Below are positions 29,055-36,847 of a stretch of DNA of 47,005 nucleotides, piece by piece (the first letter of the stretch is position 1; every line of letters starts with the position of its first letter). This DNA is from an uncultured Clostridia bacterium. Its GTDB lineage: Bacteria; Bacillota; Clostridia; Oscillospirales; Acutalibacteraceae. A model generated the notes under the pieces. That model was given only the letters and a program-made list of their open reading frames with translations. It made no database searches and was not told where the DNA came from. The DNA is taken from the NCBI GenBank assembly GCA_947623175.1, contig CANQGK010000020.1, positions 1-47,005 on the forward strand, in the 5' to 3' direction. A program made the position numbers and the translations under genes.

Positions 29055-29082
29055 CTGCGGCAAGGTTTATGTTTTGCCGCAG
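29055..29082 (+). other. Strong intercistronic hairpin
   Basis: The stem CTGCGGCAA/TTGCCGCAG has a 10-nt loop and lies between the two multi-module genes. It is not followed by a U tract (TCTTCGACAAAATG), so it is more likely an RNA stability or processing element, or a weak attenuator, than a full terminator. Confidence 0.6.
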
Positions 29083-29157
29083 TCTTCGACAAAATGAAAA
29101 TCCGTATTTCAAAAATGATTTTTGCATTGACCGGACCAATAAAGGAGAAAACTGCTT

Positions 29158-32100
29158 ATGATGAAAAAAAGAGCTTTGGCTGCTGCCTTGGCGGTAATAC
29201 TGTTTGTAACCTCTTTTTCCTTTTCCCTGCTTTCGGTAAGCGCGGCGGATGAGGATTGGCTTTATTCGTCTGATGCCGGTGCGAGCATTACGGGTGATAA
29301 TGAAAACGGTTATACCGTAAGACTTAACGGCGGAACGGCTTACTATAACAAGCCGCTTGATCCCGCAAATACAATTTTTCGGTTTAATCCGCAGAATATA
29401 CCCGTAAACACTTGGGTGATGCTGTCTGTTACCGATTTTAACAAAGCCGAAAATCCGGATACCGATTACGGCGGATGGACCTGCAGTGACGGTATTAATC
29501 TTATGATTGCAAGACATCTTACCGATGACGGCAGAACCTATCTTGACATAGATGTTATGAATTATGTGAATATCGGTTATAATCCCAAGGTTGCTTTGAT
29601 TTGGGATTACGACTTCACAAAGCTCGTATCAATAGATTTCAGGCAGATTGACGGTCATTGGCGTCTGTTTGTCGATGATGTAATGCAGGCATATACCGAT
29701 TTGACCTTCGACCATTATTTTGAAAAGTTCGGTGGTACCGCGTATTATAATTTTAACAATCAATTTACCGGCGATGAAGTTAGATTCCTCGACAGATATG
29801 AAGAGGTTTGGGATGCCGGTGCATCGACGGGAAATGTGAAGTTGTCACAGTCTGCAAATAAAGGCAGGGTTACTTTTGGCAGCGGAGATTCGATGGCGGT
29901 TATGAATCAGGCAATCAATATGCTTGAAAATACGGTAAGCTTTAAAATCGAGCCGCCTCAAAGCGCCGATGAAGGCTGGGCAATTTTGCAGATTGCGCCG
30001 AACAAGGAGCTCGGCAGCGGCATACTGTGGCAAAATTCAAGCGTTGAAGAATACGGAGGACTTCCGCTGTTCTTCGAATTTAAAAAGGGCAGTAACAGTA
30101 TGCGTATGTGGATCTATACCGGAGGTTGGGAAAATACCGATATCGTTACGATCCCGGATTTTGATTGGAACGGTACACATACTTTGCGTATTGTCAAAGA
30201 GGGCGCGGCATATTATACGGTACTTGACAATACCGTATACAGAAATCAAGATATAGCTCGTTGGGTTGAAAAGCTTGACGGACGGGAGTCGTATGTTCGC
30301 TGGGCTACATACGTTGACGGTTTAAGCGTCGAAGCCGAATTTGTTAAGGAATTTTGGGTGACGGACAGTTCTAAGGTATTGGTAACGGGTAACGAAACCG
30401 ACGGTTATGCTTTTGAAGGCAACGTTATGGCAGGATACAGTCTGCCCTTTGATCTTGAAAAGCAGGAGCTTAGCGTTACCGCCAATCCGACCAATTGGCT
30501 GGGCGTTCGTTTTACTGACGATTATACGGCAATGGGTGTTGAAAATCGTTTGAACTACGGCAACGGTATTACCTTTATCGTTGAAAGACAGAACGGCAAC
30601 ATGATGAAGCTCTGGCATTTGGGAAGCGGTCAGCAGGAAATACGTGCAACCGCCGAATTTGATTGGACTGCGCCGCACACATACGGTTTAAGTAAGGAAG
30701 ACGGAAGATGGTACTTCCGTTTGGACGGCGAAACGTTAAAAACCGCCGATCTAACCGATATTGCAGAGGAAATGTTAAGTCGCGGGAATGTGTTTCTGCA
30801 ATTAACCTGTTCTGCCGAGGACGGCACCTCTATTTCGTGCAGCGGTATTAAAATTGTAAATAAATCCGCCGTGGAGCCCGACAACAGCGATTGGATAAAA
30901 TACGGTGCAGACGGTTCTGTTGACGTTACGCAAAGTTATAACGGAAAATACAGACTTGACTTTATGCAGTCTGCATTTGCGGCGTATAAAAAACCGCTTG
31001 ATTTAACAAAAGACCGAATTTCTTTTCAGGTGCCTTATGTAAAGGGCGGTTGGACAACTCTCCAGCTTGCCGACACTACCGCGTCGTTTGATGGTTATAA
31101 TCTGTTTTTCAATCAGACGATGATTGCGGAGCGCGGCGGTATACAGATTATTTTTGACTATGCCAATGACGGCGCTACTTTGAATATGTATTTGTTTGAC
31201 GGCGCCGCCAAGCAGGCAATTTACATCAATTCTTTTGCATGGAACGCAACCCATACGTTGCAGATAGTGAAGGAAGACGGACGGTATTATCTTAAAGTGG
31301 ACGGAAATACCTATCGCAGCCTGGGTGACGATCGGTATTATTATGAAATAACCGACTATGTGGCTAAATTGGACGGCAAAGATGTTTACATGCGTTTCGG
31401 GGCTTATGTGCCGGGAGCCGATCCGGTAACCCTGAGCGAAATCGGTATCATGGATCCGAATGAGGAGCATTATTTGTGGGTTTCCGATACTACGCAGGTT
31501 CAGGTTTCGGGCGACGAAATGACCGGATATAAATGGAGCGGCAACGCTATGGTAGGATACAGCCGTCCGCTTAATATAGAGCATGAATACCTTGAATTTC
31601 AAATGAGGACCGATTCGTGGGCAGCTATCCGTTTCAGTAACGATTATACCGAGCTCGGAATGAATAACCGACTCAATTCGGATACCGGTATTGTGATGAT
31701 TCTTGGCCGCGAGGGAAACGGCGCGCTTAATCTTTATATGTGGGACGGCGGTCCGCAGAATGTACTGTATGCTGCCGGCTTTGATTGGGATGCGGCGCAT
31801 GCATACGGATTTACCAAATTTGACGGCAGATGGTATTTTACCTTTGACGGCAACATTCAGACGGGGTTGGATCTCACATCCCGTGTCGAGCGGCTGCTCG
31901 CCGGAGGCGATGTTTTTGTTCAGCTTACATGTGCGGGCGAAAGCGGATCCACCGTGATTTATAATGATATAAGATATGTAAACAAGGCGGGCTACGTTCC
32001 TCCGTCGGGCGGTGCCGGCGGTTATGTTGACGGCGGCACCGACGAGTATGTTTTCGACGTTGATTACATATTTTCCGAAGAGGATGAAGCGGAATTTTCT

Positions 32101-32229
32101 GCCGATTATGACTATGACAGTGTTGACACGGGGGATCATTCCGATATATTGCTTGCGCTGACGGTTATGCTTACTTCCTTTGTACTTGCGGGCGTAAGCT
32201 TTGCGGCACGGCGAAAACTATTATTTTGA
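29158..32229 (+). CDS. Surface-anchored multi-module paralogue of the dockerin protein
   Basis: This 1023-residue protein has a signal peptide (about 1-29) and five lectin-like modules (about 31-215, 222-403, 404-578, 580-770, 774-955). The first three parallel those of the 27096 protein; the last two continue the same Trp/His/Lys/Gly pattern (FAWNATHTLQIVKEDGRYY and FDWDAAHAYGFTKFDGRWY). After a Gly-rich and acidic linker it ends in a membrane helix and basic tail (about 993-1023). SVDTGD before the helix may be an atypical sortase signal. In place of a dockerin it has this anchor, so the pair would be one complex-bound and one cell-bound form. GGAG precedes the ATG. Confidence 0.82.
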   Translation: MMKKRALAAALAVILFVTSFSFSLLSVSAADEDWLYSSDAGASITGDNENGYTVRLNGGTAYYNKPLDPANTIFRFNPQNIPVNTWVMLSVTDFNKAENPDTDYGGWTCSDGINLMIARHLTDDGRTYLDIDVMNYVNIGYNPKVALIWDYDFTKLVSIDFRQIDGHWRLFVDDVMQAYTDLTFDHYFEKFGGTAYYNFNNQFTGDEVRFLDRYEEVWDAGASTGNVKLSQSANKGRVTFGSGDSMAVMNQAINMLENTVSFKIEPPQSADEGWAILQIAPNKELGSGILWQNSSVEEYGGLPLFFEFKKGSNSMRMWIYTGGWENTDIVTIPDFDWNGTHTLRIVKEGAAYYTVLDNTVYRNQDIARWVEKLDGRESYVRWATYVDGLSVEAEFVKEFWVTDSSKVLVTGNETDGYAFEGNVMAGYSLPFDLEKQELSVTANPTNWLGVRFTDDYTAMGVENRLNYGNGITFIVERQNGNMMKLWHLGSGQQEIRATAEFDWTAPHTYGLSKEDGRWYFRLDGETLKTADLTDIAEEMLSRGNVFLQLTCSAEDGTSISCSGIKIVNKSAVEPDNSDWIKYGADGSVDVTQSYNGKYRLDFMQSAFAAYKKPLDLTKDRISFQVPYVKGGWTTLQLADTTASFDGYNLFFNQTMIAERGGIQIIFDYANDGATLNMYLFDGAAKQAIYINSFAWNATHTLQIVKEDGRYYLKVDGNTYRSLGDDRYYYEITDYVAKLDGKDVYMRFGAYVPGADPVTLSEIGIMDPNEEHYLWVSDTTQVQVSGDEMTGYKWSGNAMVGYSRPLNIEHEYLEFQMRTDSWAAIRFSNDYTELGMNNRLNSDTGIVMILGREGNGALNLYMWDGGPQNVLYAAGFDWDAAHAYGFTKFDGRWYFTFDGNIQTGLDLTSRVERLLAGGDVFVQLTCAGESGSTVIYNDIRYVNKAGYVPPSGGAGGYVDGGTDEYVFDVDYIFSEEDEAEFSADYDYDSVDTGDHSDILLALTVMLTSFVLAGVSFAARRKLLF
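30397..30871 (+). repeat. Near-identical 475-bp module repeat, copy 2
   Basis: This is the partner of 28344-28818 at an exact offset of 2053 bp, with one mismatch seen. It encodes the third module of the anchored protein. Confidence 0.9.
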
Positions 32230-32246
32230 CGAAAGGATGACTGATT

Positions 32247-34046
32247 GTGAAATATAACAGAATGGTCGTTTCTTCGCTTTTATGCCTTTGCCTGATACTG
32301 CTTACCGTTTGCGGATGCAAGAAAAAAGAGCCCGAAATATCTGCGGATATTACAAGCAGTACGTCGAGCGGCGTCGATACGCCAAGCAATACCGAACAGA
32401 CAGAAGAGGAACCCGCCCCGGATGACGTCGAGAGCAGCGATGATTTGGAATTGTCCGATGATTATGAAGACGATTATGAAGGTGATGATTTGCTGCTGCC
32501 TGCCGCAATCGGCAAACAAACCGACGAAGGCTTTTTGATAAAGGTCAAGGATTACGGGGCAAAGGGCGACGGTGTAACCGATGATACTGCCGCCGTAAAC
32601 GAGGCTATACGTTCCGCGATTTCTTTGAGCAAAAAGGTAATTGTGGAATTTGAAGCAAACAAAACGTATTTGTTCAATGATATTAATTCTTCCAAAACCG
32701 CAATACCTATATTGGGCGCCAAGGATTTTACTCTGCGCGGAAACAATACCACGATCTCAATAGAAAATAATTATACCTTCCTTAATATTAACTCGTGCGA
32801 AAATATAACGGTTAAAGGCTTTAATTTTAAATTATCCCGTCTGCCGTATTCGCTCGGTGATATTGTGTCGGTAAACAAAACAGATAAGACCGCGGTTATC
32901 AAAACCGACGACTCTCTGCAAATTTCCGATACGTGGTACGATTTGACAGGCGCTAACTTCGGGCTTCCTTATATGCTTGACGAAGGCAGACTTCATATGT
33001 TTATCAAACAGGTGGATATCGTTGACGCTTCGAAAAACCTTTATAAGCTGACATTTAATGCGGATGAAAATATCGACAATCGCCTGGCGCTTTTTGAGGG
33101 CGAGGAAAAACCACGTTTCTTGATGCCCATGCCCGACGTAGGTCAGGTGGATTCCAGCGCTTTCGGAATTATGGCAAATCATAATGTGGTATTGCAGGAT
33201 ATCAATGTATGGAGCGCTTCTCACTTTGTTTTCCATATACGTTTCAACACCGGTAAAATCAATATTAAAAATGTGAATTTGGTACCCGAACCCGGAACGC
33301 CTAAAGCGATGGTGTCCTGGCGCGACAGCTTCCATATGAAAGAAAACCGTGCAAAAATTACCTTTGACGGATGTCATTTCGAAAAAAGCTTTGACGACGT
33401 ATTCAACTCTTCCGCTTCTCAAATGGTTATAGTCGAGCAATTTTCCTATACGAAATTCAATATGAAATGCCCCGAATTTGATGGTGTGTATCCCGCGGAC
33501 CTTATGGTGGGCGACCGCCTCGCAATATATAATCTTCAAACCGGTGAGCTGTTGGGCGAGACAACCATAAAACAGGTTGTAAAGCAATCGGGAGATATAA
33601 ATTGCGTTATCGTCAATGACCGCATTCCGCAGATAAGCACCGCTCATAAAAAGGGTCAAAAGGTGGCGGTGGTCGACCGTGACCTGGCACAGCCCGGACT
33701 TACCATAAATAACTGCTATGTTGACGGCACAATACGCTTCCGCAACGAGGTCGAAAGCAATAACACCACCTATCGTCTCACCTACAGTTGGATTGAAAAC
33801 GAGCCGCCTTATGAAGGTCCTTATCCCACAAACATCATTTTTAAAAAATGCACCCTTAAGGGCTTAAGGGATGAATTTACATTTATGTCTCTCGGTTCGG
33901 TGACAACCACCGCCGGCGTCGACGCAAAATATGCTTCGAAGGTCCGTTTTTACGATTGTGACGTAAATCCCGCCAGAATATTTATTCGTCCGGGAAGCGA
34001 CGTGCAGTTTTTAAAAAACGGCAAGGTTTATTATAAGGCGAATTAA
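32247..34046 (+). CDS. Right-handed beta-helix lipoprotein, paralogue 2
   Basis: This 599-residue protein has a lipoprotein signal (VCGC, Cys at about residue 24), an acidic Ser/Thr/Glu/Asp linker (about 30-88), and a pectate-lyase-type beta-helix beginning VKDYGAKGDGVTDDTAAV. It keeps the blocks of its paralogues: WSASHFVFHIRFNTG, WRDSFHMKENRAKI, FDDVFN and YSWIENEPPYEGP. It is the only surface copy, so it may act on polymer outside the cell while the others act inside. The start is GTG 32247, supported by GAAAGGA; an ATG five codons on is the alternative. A beta-helix glycosidase or lyase is likely, with family uncertain. Confidence 0.8.
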   Translation: MKYNRMVVSSLLCLCLILLTVCGCKKKEPEISADITSSTSSGVDTPSNTEQTEEEPAPDDVESSDDLELSDDYEDDYEGDDLLLPAAIGKQTDEGFLIKVKDYGAKGDGVTDDTAAVNEAIRSAISLSKKVIVEFEANKTYLFNDINSSKTAIPILGAKDFTLRGNNTTISIENNYTFLNINSCENITVKGFNFKLSRLPYSLGDIVSVNKTDKTAVIKTDDSLQISDTWYDLTGANFGLPYMLDEGRLHMFIKQVDIVDASKNLYKLTFNADENIDNRLALFEGEEKPRFLMPMPDVGQVDSSAFGIMANHNVVLQDINVWSASHFVFHIRFNTGKINIKNVNLVPEPGTPKAMVSWRDSFHMKENRAKITFDGCHFEKSFDDVFNSSASQMVIVEQFSYTKFNMKCPEFDGVYPADLMVGDRLAIYNLQTGELLGETTIKQVVKQSGDINCVIVNDRIPQISTAHKKGQKVAVVDRDLAQPGLTINNCYVDGTIRFRNEVESNNTTYRLTYSWIENEPPYEGPYPTNIIFKKCTLKGLRDEFTFMSLGSVTTTAGVDAKYASKVRFYDCDVNPARIFIRPGSDVQFLKNGKVYYKAN

Positions 34047-34061
34047 ATCAATCGTAACCGT

Positions 34062-34100
34062 AAAATAAAACTGCTGCCGACAAAACAGTCGATAGCAGTT
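34062..34100 (-). terminator. Terminator between convergent genes
   Basis: The hairpin AACTGCT-CGAC/GTCG-AGCAGTT (34069-34100) is followed on the minus strand by TTATTTTA, serving the araC-type gene. On the plus strand it also sits just after the beta-helix lipoprotein and may act both ways. Confidence 0.75.
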
Positions 34101-34103
34101 GCA

Positions 34104-35057
34104 TTATAAAATCGAATTTCCGGTGTATTGGGTGCGGTATTGGCTCGGCGTCATGCCGGTGTGTGTTTTAAAAATTCTGAAGAAATTGTTTAAGTTTCCC
34201 AACCCGCAATTTCGGGCTATTTCTTCAAAGGGCACCATTTGAAGAATTTGCTCCTTAGCAACGTTTATTCGGTAATTTATCAGGTATTCATAGGGAGATT
34301 CGCCGTAGTAATCCTTAAACAGTCGAATAAAGTAATATACTGAAATATAATTTTTCTGCGCAAGCTCCTTTACCTTGATCTGTTCGCTGTAGTGGGCACG
34401 CATATAATCGGCGGTTTCCGTAATCAGTTTCAGGTTTAAGGAATTACTGATTGCCTGATTTTTATTTACAATAATCTCCGTAAGAATGCTCGATACATAG
34501 TGTGACAGCAGAAAAACGGTTTCCTGCTTAATATCCGAAAGCTCTTTGAAAATACTGTCAAAGCAGCGGTTTACTTCACCGACTACCGTATTAAGCCCCA
34601 TGCATTGCTGAATAATCAGCTCGCCTCCGTTGGTGGTGAAGAAGATGTTTTTGAACTCCCAAGTGCTTCCCTGAGCCGATCGGCATATATGCGGTGTGTT
34701 GCAGTCCAATAAAAGTATAGTGCCCTTTTTGCAGTGGTATGTTTCCGTATTGCTTATAACAATACCCTGACCCTCTAAAGTATAGATTAAATAGTAATTG
34801 TTCGTACCGGAGCTGCGGGTGAAATATCGGCTTCCGACGGTATAATGAGCGGCGGTTTCAATACAAAACGGCAGATTGCGCGCCTGTTCGCTCGGCATAA
34901 CGCAGAAAATATTGGGTTTTGTAATATTCTGCTTTTGAAACATCAATTGGTTTATTTTATCGTCAAATGTTTCCGATAAAATAAATTCAACGTTTTGATA
35001 GTCGGTATGAAAATGATTATTGCCGGAATTATTCAAGGCGCAGCTCGCCCCTTTCAT
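34104..35057 (-). CDS. AraC-family transcriptional regulator
   Basis: This 317-residue regulator has an N-terminal cupin-like sensor domain (about 70-160; YYLIYTLEGQGIVI and CKKGTILLLDCNTPH) and a C-terminal double helix-turn-helix (about 215-312; VKELAQKNYISVYYFIRLFKDYYGESPYEYL and EEIARNCGLGNLNNFFRIFKTHTGMTP). It is a probable sugar-responsive activator of this locus. The start is uncertain: the promoter at 35115-35143 rules out the far-upstream TTG 35138, and ATG 35057 is the first ATG after it but lacks a clear ribosome site. GTG 35102 is an alternative. Confidence 0.9.
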   Translation of the reverse strand: MKGASCALNNSGNNHFHTDYQNVEFILSETFDDKINQLMFQKQNITKPNIFCVMPSEQARNLPFCIETAAHYTVGSRYFTRSSGTNNYYLIYTLEGQGIVISNTETYHCKKGTILLLDCNTPHICRSAQGSTWEFKNIFFTTNGGELIIQQCMGLNTVVGEVNRCFDSIFKELSDIKQETVFLLSHYVSSILTEIIVNKNQAISNSLNLKLITETADYMRAHYSEQIKVKELAQKNYISVYYFIRLFKDYYGESPYEYLINYRINVAKEQILQMVPFEEIARNCGLGNLNNFFRIFKTHTGMTPSQYRTQYTGNSIL

Positions 35058-35114
35058 TGACGGGTTGCCGCTGAATACAGCGGTGTATCGCGGGAAATTC
35101 ACTATATTAATTAT

Positions 35115-35143
35115 ATTATAAAAATTCGGAAAATACAAGTCAA
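35115..35143 (-). promoter_or_regulatory. Promoter of the AraC-family gene
   Basis: On the minus strand, TTGACT (35138-35143), a 17-nt spacer and TATAAT (35115-35120). It lies between the regulator and the divergent beta-helix gene. Confidence 0.8.
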
Positions 35144-35218
35144 AATTTCACTTGAAAAGGATGAAAATATGCGGATAAATTAAGCAACATTTTCGGTATT
35201 TTATTTTTTATAGGCATA

Positions 35219-35247
35219 TTGCGTTATGTTATAAATTATGTTATAAT
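35219..35247 (+). promoter_or_regulatory. Promoter of beta-helix paralogue 3
   Basis: TTGCGT (35219-35224), 17 nt, TATAAT (35242-35247). The -35 is weak, which fits activation by the divergent AraC-type regulator (inference). AAAATATGCGG lies upstream at 35164-35174. Confidence 0.7.
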
Positions 35248-35277
35248 TTTCTAAATTGGTACTGAAGGAGTAATACG

Positions 35278-36768
35278 ATGCTTATCAATGTAGAAGACTA
35301 CGGATTGGTCGGCAACGGTGTGTTTGATAATTATCCCGCTATACAGGCGCTTTTGGCAAGGGTAATTACCTCGGAAGAACCGGATACACTGATTTTTCAA
35401 AAAAATGCGGTATATTATTTTTTAATTCCCGAAGACTGTGAAGCCGCTTTTTTAATTGACGGCGCAAAACACTTGACAATCGAGGGAAATAACACAACAT
35501 TTTTGTTAGACGGCGGATTTTGTTTCTTTAACATAAGCAACTGCGAGGATATTGCGGTATCCGGTTTTAACTTTAAATTGGCAAAGCCCATCTACACCAT
35601 TTCGGAGATATTGCAGGTGGATTTTGAAAAGCTTTCTTTGGTAGTGCGCTCTCATGAGTCGCTTGGAATTACAAAAACATGGACCTCCCCAAATCCCGCC
35701 AATTTTGCCACTCCGAATCTTTTGGACTACGGCCGTAAGCATATATTTTTCCATACCGTTAAAGTGCTTAATGCCTCGGAAAATCTTTATGAGCTTAAAG
35801 TTACCGAAATTGATAATTATATGGAAAAGCTTAAATGGCTCGACGTTGTCGCTTGCTCGCTTATAACTCCCATTCCCAATGTGGGGCAGGTGGATTCAGC
35901 GGCTTTTCTCGTTAAATACACGCGTGACTTTCGGTTGGAAAACTGCAACGTATGGTCGGCGTCCTACTTTGCGTTTCATATGCGCTATAACGAGGGCAGC
36001 TTTATTATTCGCAACGTCAACATTCAACCTGAACCCGCAAGTCATGGCTTGATGGTTGCTTGGCGTGACGGATTTCACATCAAGGACAATCGTGCAAAGT
36101 TTATTTGGGAAAATTGCAGCCTCGGCTATTTGCTTGACGATATTTGGAATTTATCCTGTTCAATACTCACGGTGCGCAAAATTTACGGCAGCACGGATTT
36201 TGAAATGGGATGTATGGAGTTCGGCGGCGAATATCCCGTTAAGCTGCTGCCCGGTGATGAGCTGTATCTGTACAATGTAAATACCGGAGAATTTGTGGGC
36301 AGTACGCATATTGATAACGTAATCTGGCAGAATAAAACCGGCAATCGCGTAACCGTAACCGAACCGATTGAAAATCTTGTATGCGACGAGGTTCAGGTGT
36401 GCGTTTATTCGCTGGCAAATCCCGGTTCAGAAATACGCAGCTGTTATGCCGACGGCACATTCCGTATACGCAGTGAAACAACCGTCAGCGATTCCAAACT
36501 CAGATTGTTTTACAGTTGGATCGAAAACGAACCGCCTTATGAAGGTCCCGTTCCTCGCAATATTACCTTCCGCAATTGTCAAATAAAAGGCTTAAATGAT
36601 GAGTGCATGATAATGACGCTCGGCACGTTGGTATCGCTTCGGAAACCCGTTAAACCCGATTTTCATGCGAAGAACATCATGTTTGAAAATTGCAATATGA
36701 ATCCCAAAAGAATTTATATTCGCACAGACGATGATGAAGTGAGATTTATCAATTGCAAACCTAAATAG
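35278..36768 (+). CDS. Right-handed beta-helix protein, paralogue 3 (cytoplasmic)
   Basis: This 496-residue protein starts directly with the beta-helix (INVEDYGLVGNGVFDNYPAI) and has no signal peptide. It is very close to the 12406-13920 protein: GCMEFGGEYPVKLLPGDELYLY here matches GCMEFGGEYPVELRVGDEIILY there. The conserved WRDGFHIKDNRAKF, LDDIWN and YSWIENEPPYEGP are present. It is monocistronic, divergent from AraC and closed by its own terminator. Two cytoplasmic copies with separate promoters suggest different substrates or induction. GGAG lies 9 nt before the ATG. Confidence 0.8.
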   Translation: MLINVEDYGLVGNGVFDNYPAIQALLARVITSEEPDTLIFQKNAVYYFLIPEDCEAAFLIDGAKHLTIEGNNTTFLLDGGFCFFNISNCEDIAVSGFNFKLAKPIYTISEILQVDFEKLSLVVRSHESLGITKTWTSPNPANFATPNLLDYGRKHIFFHTVKVLNASENLYELKVTEIDNYMEKLKWLDVVACSLITPIPNVGQVDSAAFLVKYTRDFRLENCNVWSASYFAFHMRYNEGSFIIRNVNIQPEPASHGLMVAWRDGFHIKDNRAKFIWENCSLGYLLDDIWNLSCSILTVRKIYGSTDFEMGCMEFGGEYPVKLLPGDELYLYNVNTGEFVGSTHIDNVIWQNKTGNRVTVTEPIENLVCDEVQVCVYSLANPGSEIRSCYADGTFRIRSETTVSDSKLRLFYSWIENEPPYEGPVPRNITFRNCQIKGLNDECMIMTLGTLVSLRKPVKPDFHAKNIMFENCNMNPKRIYIRTDDDEVRFINCKPK

Positions 36769-36770
36769 TT

Positions 36771-36816
36771 AAAAAAGACAGCTTGTCCGATTCAATTCGA
36801 ATGGGCTGTCTTTTTT
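36771..36816. terminator. Bidirectional terminator
   Basis: AAAAAAGACAGC pairs with GCTGTCTTTTTT (36771-36782 and 36805-36816) and has a further inner pairing ATTCGAAT. A/T tracts on both sides serve both this gene and the convergent GH78-like gene. Confidence 0.88.
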
Positions 36817-36847
36817 AAAATGATAGTATCATGATTTAATTGACCGG

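Noticed and set aside
31003..32139. 378-residue minus-strand open frame
   Set aside because: It lies wholly inside the anchored multi-module gene, in a frame opened by codon bias; no domain or ribosome site is seen.
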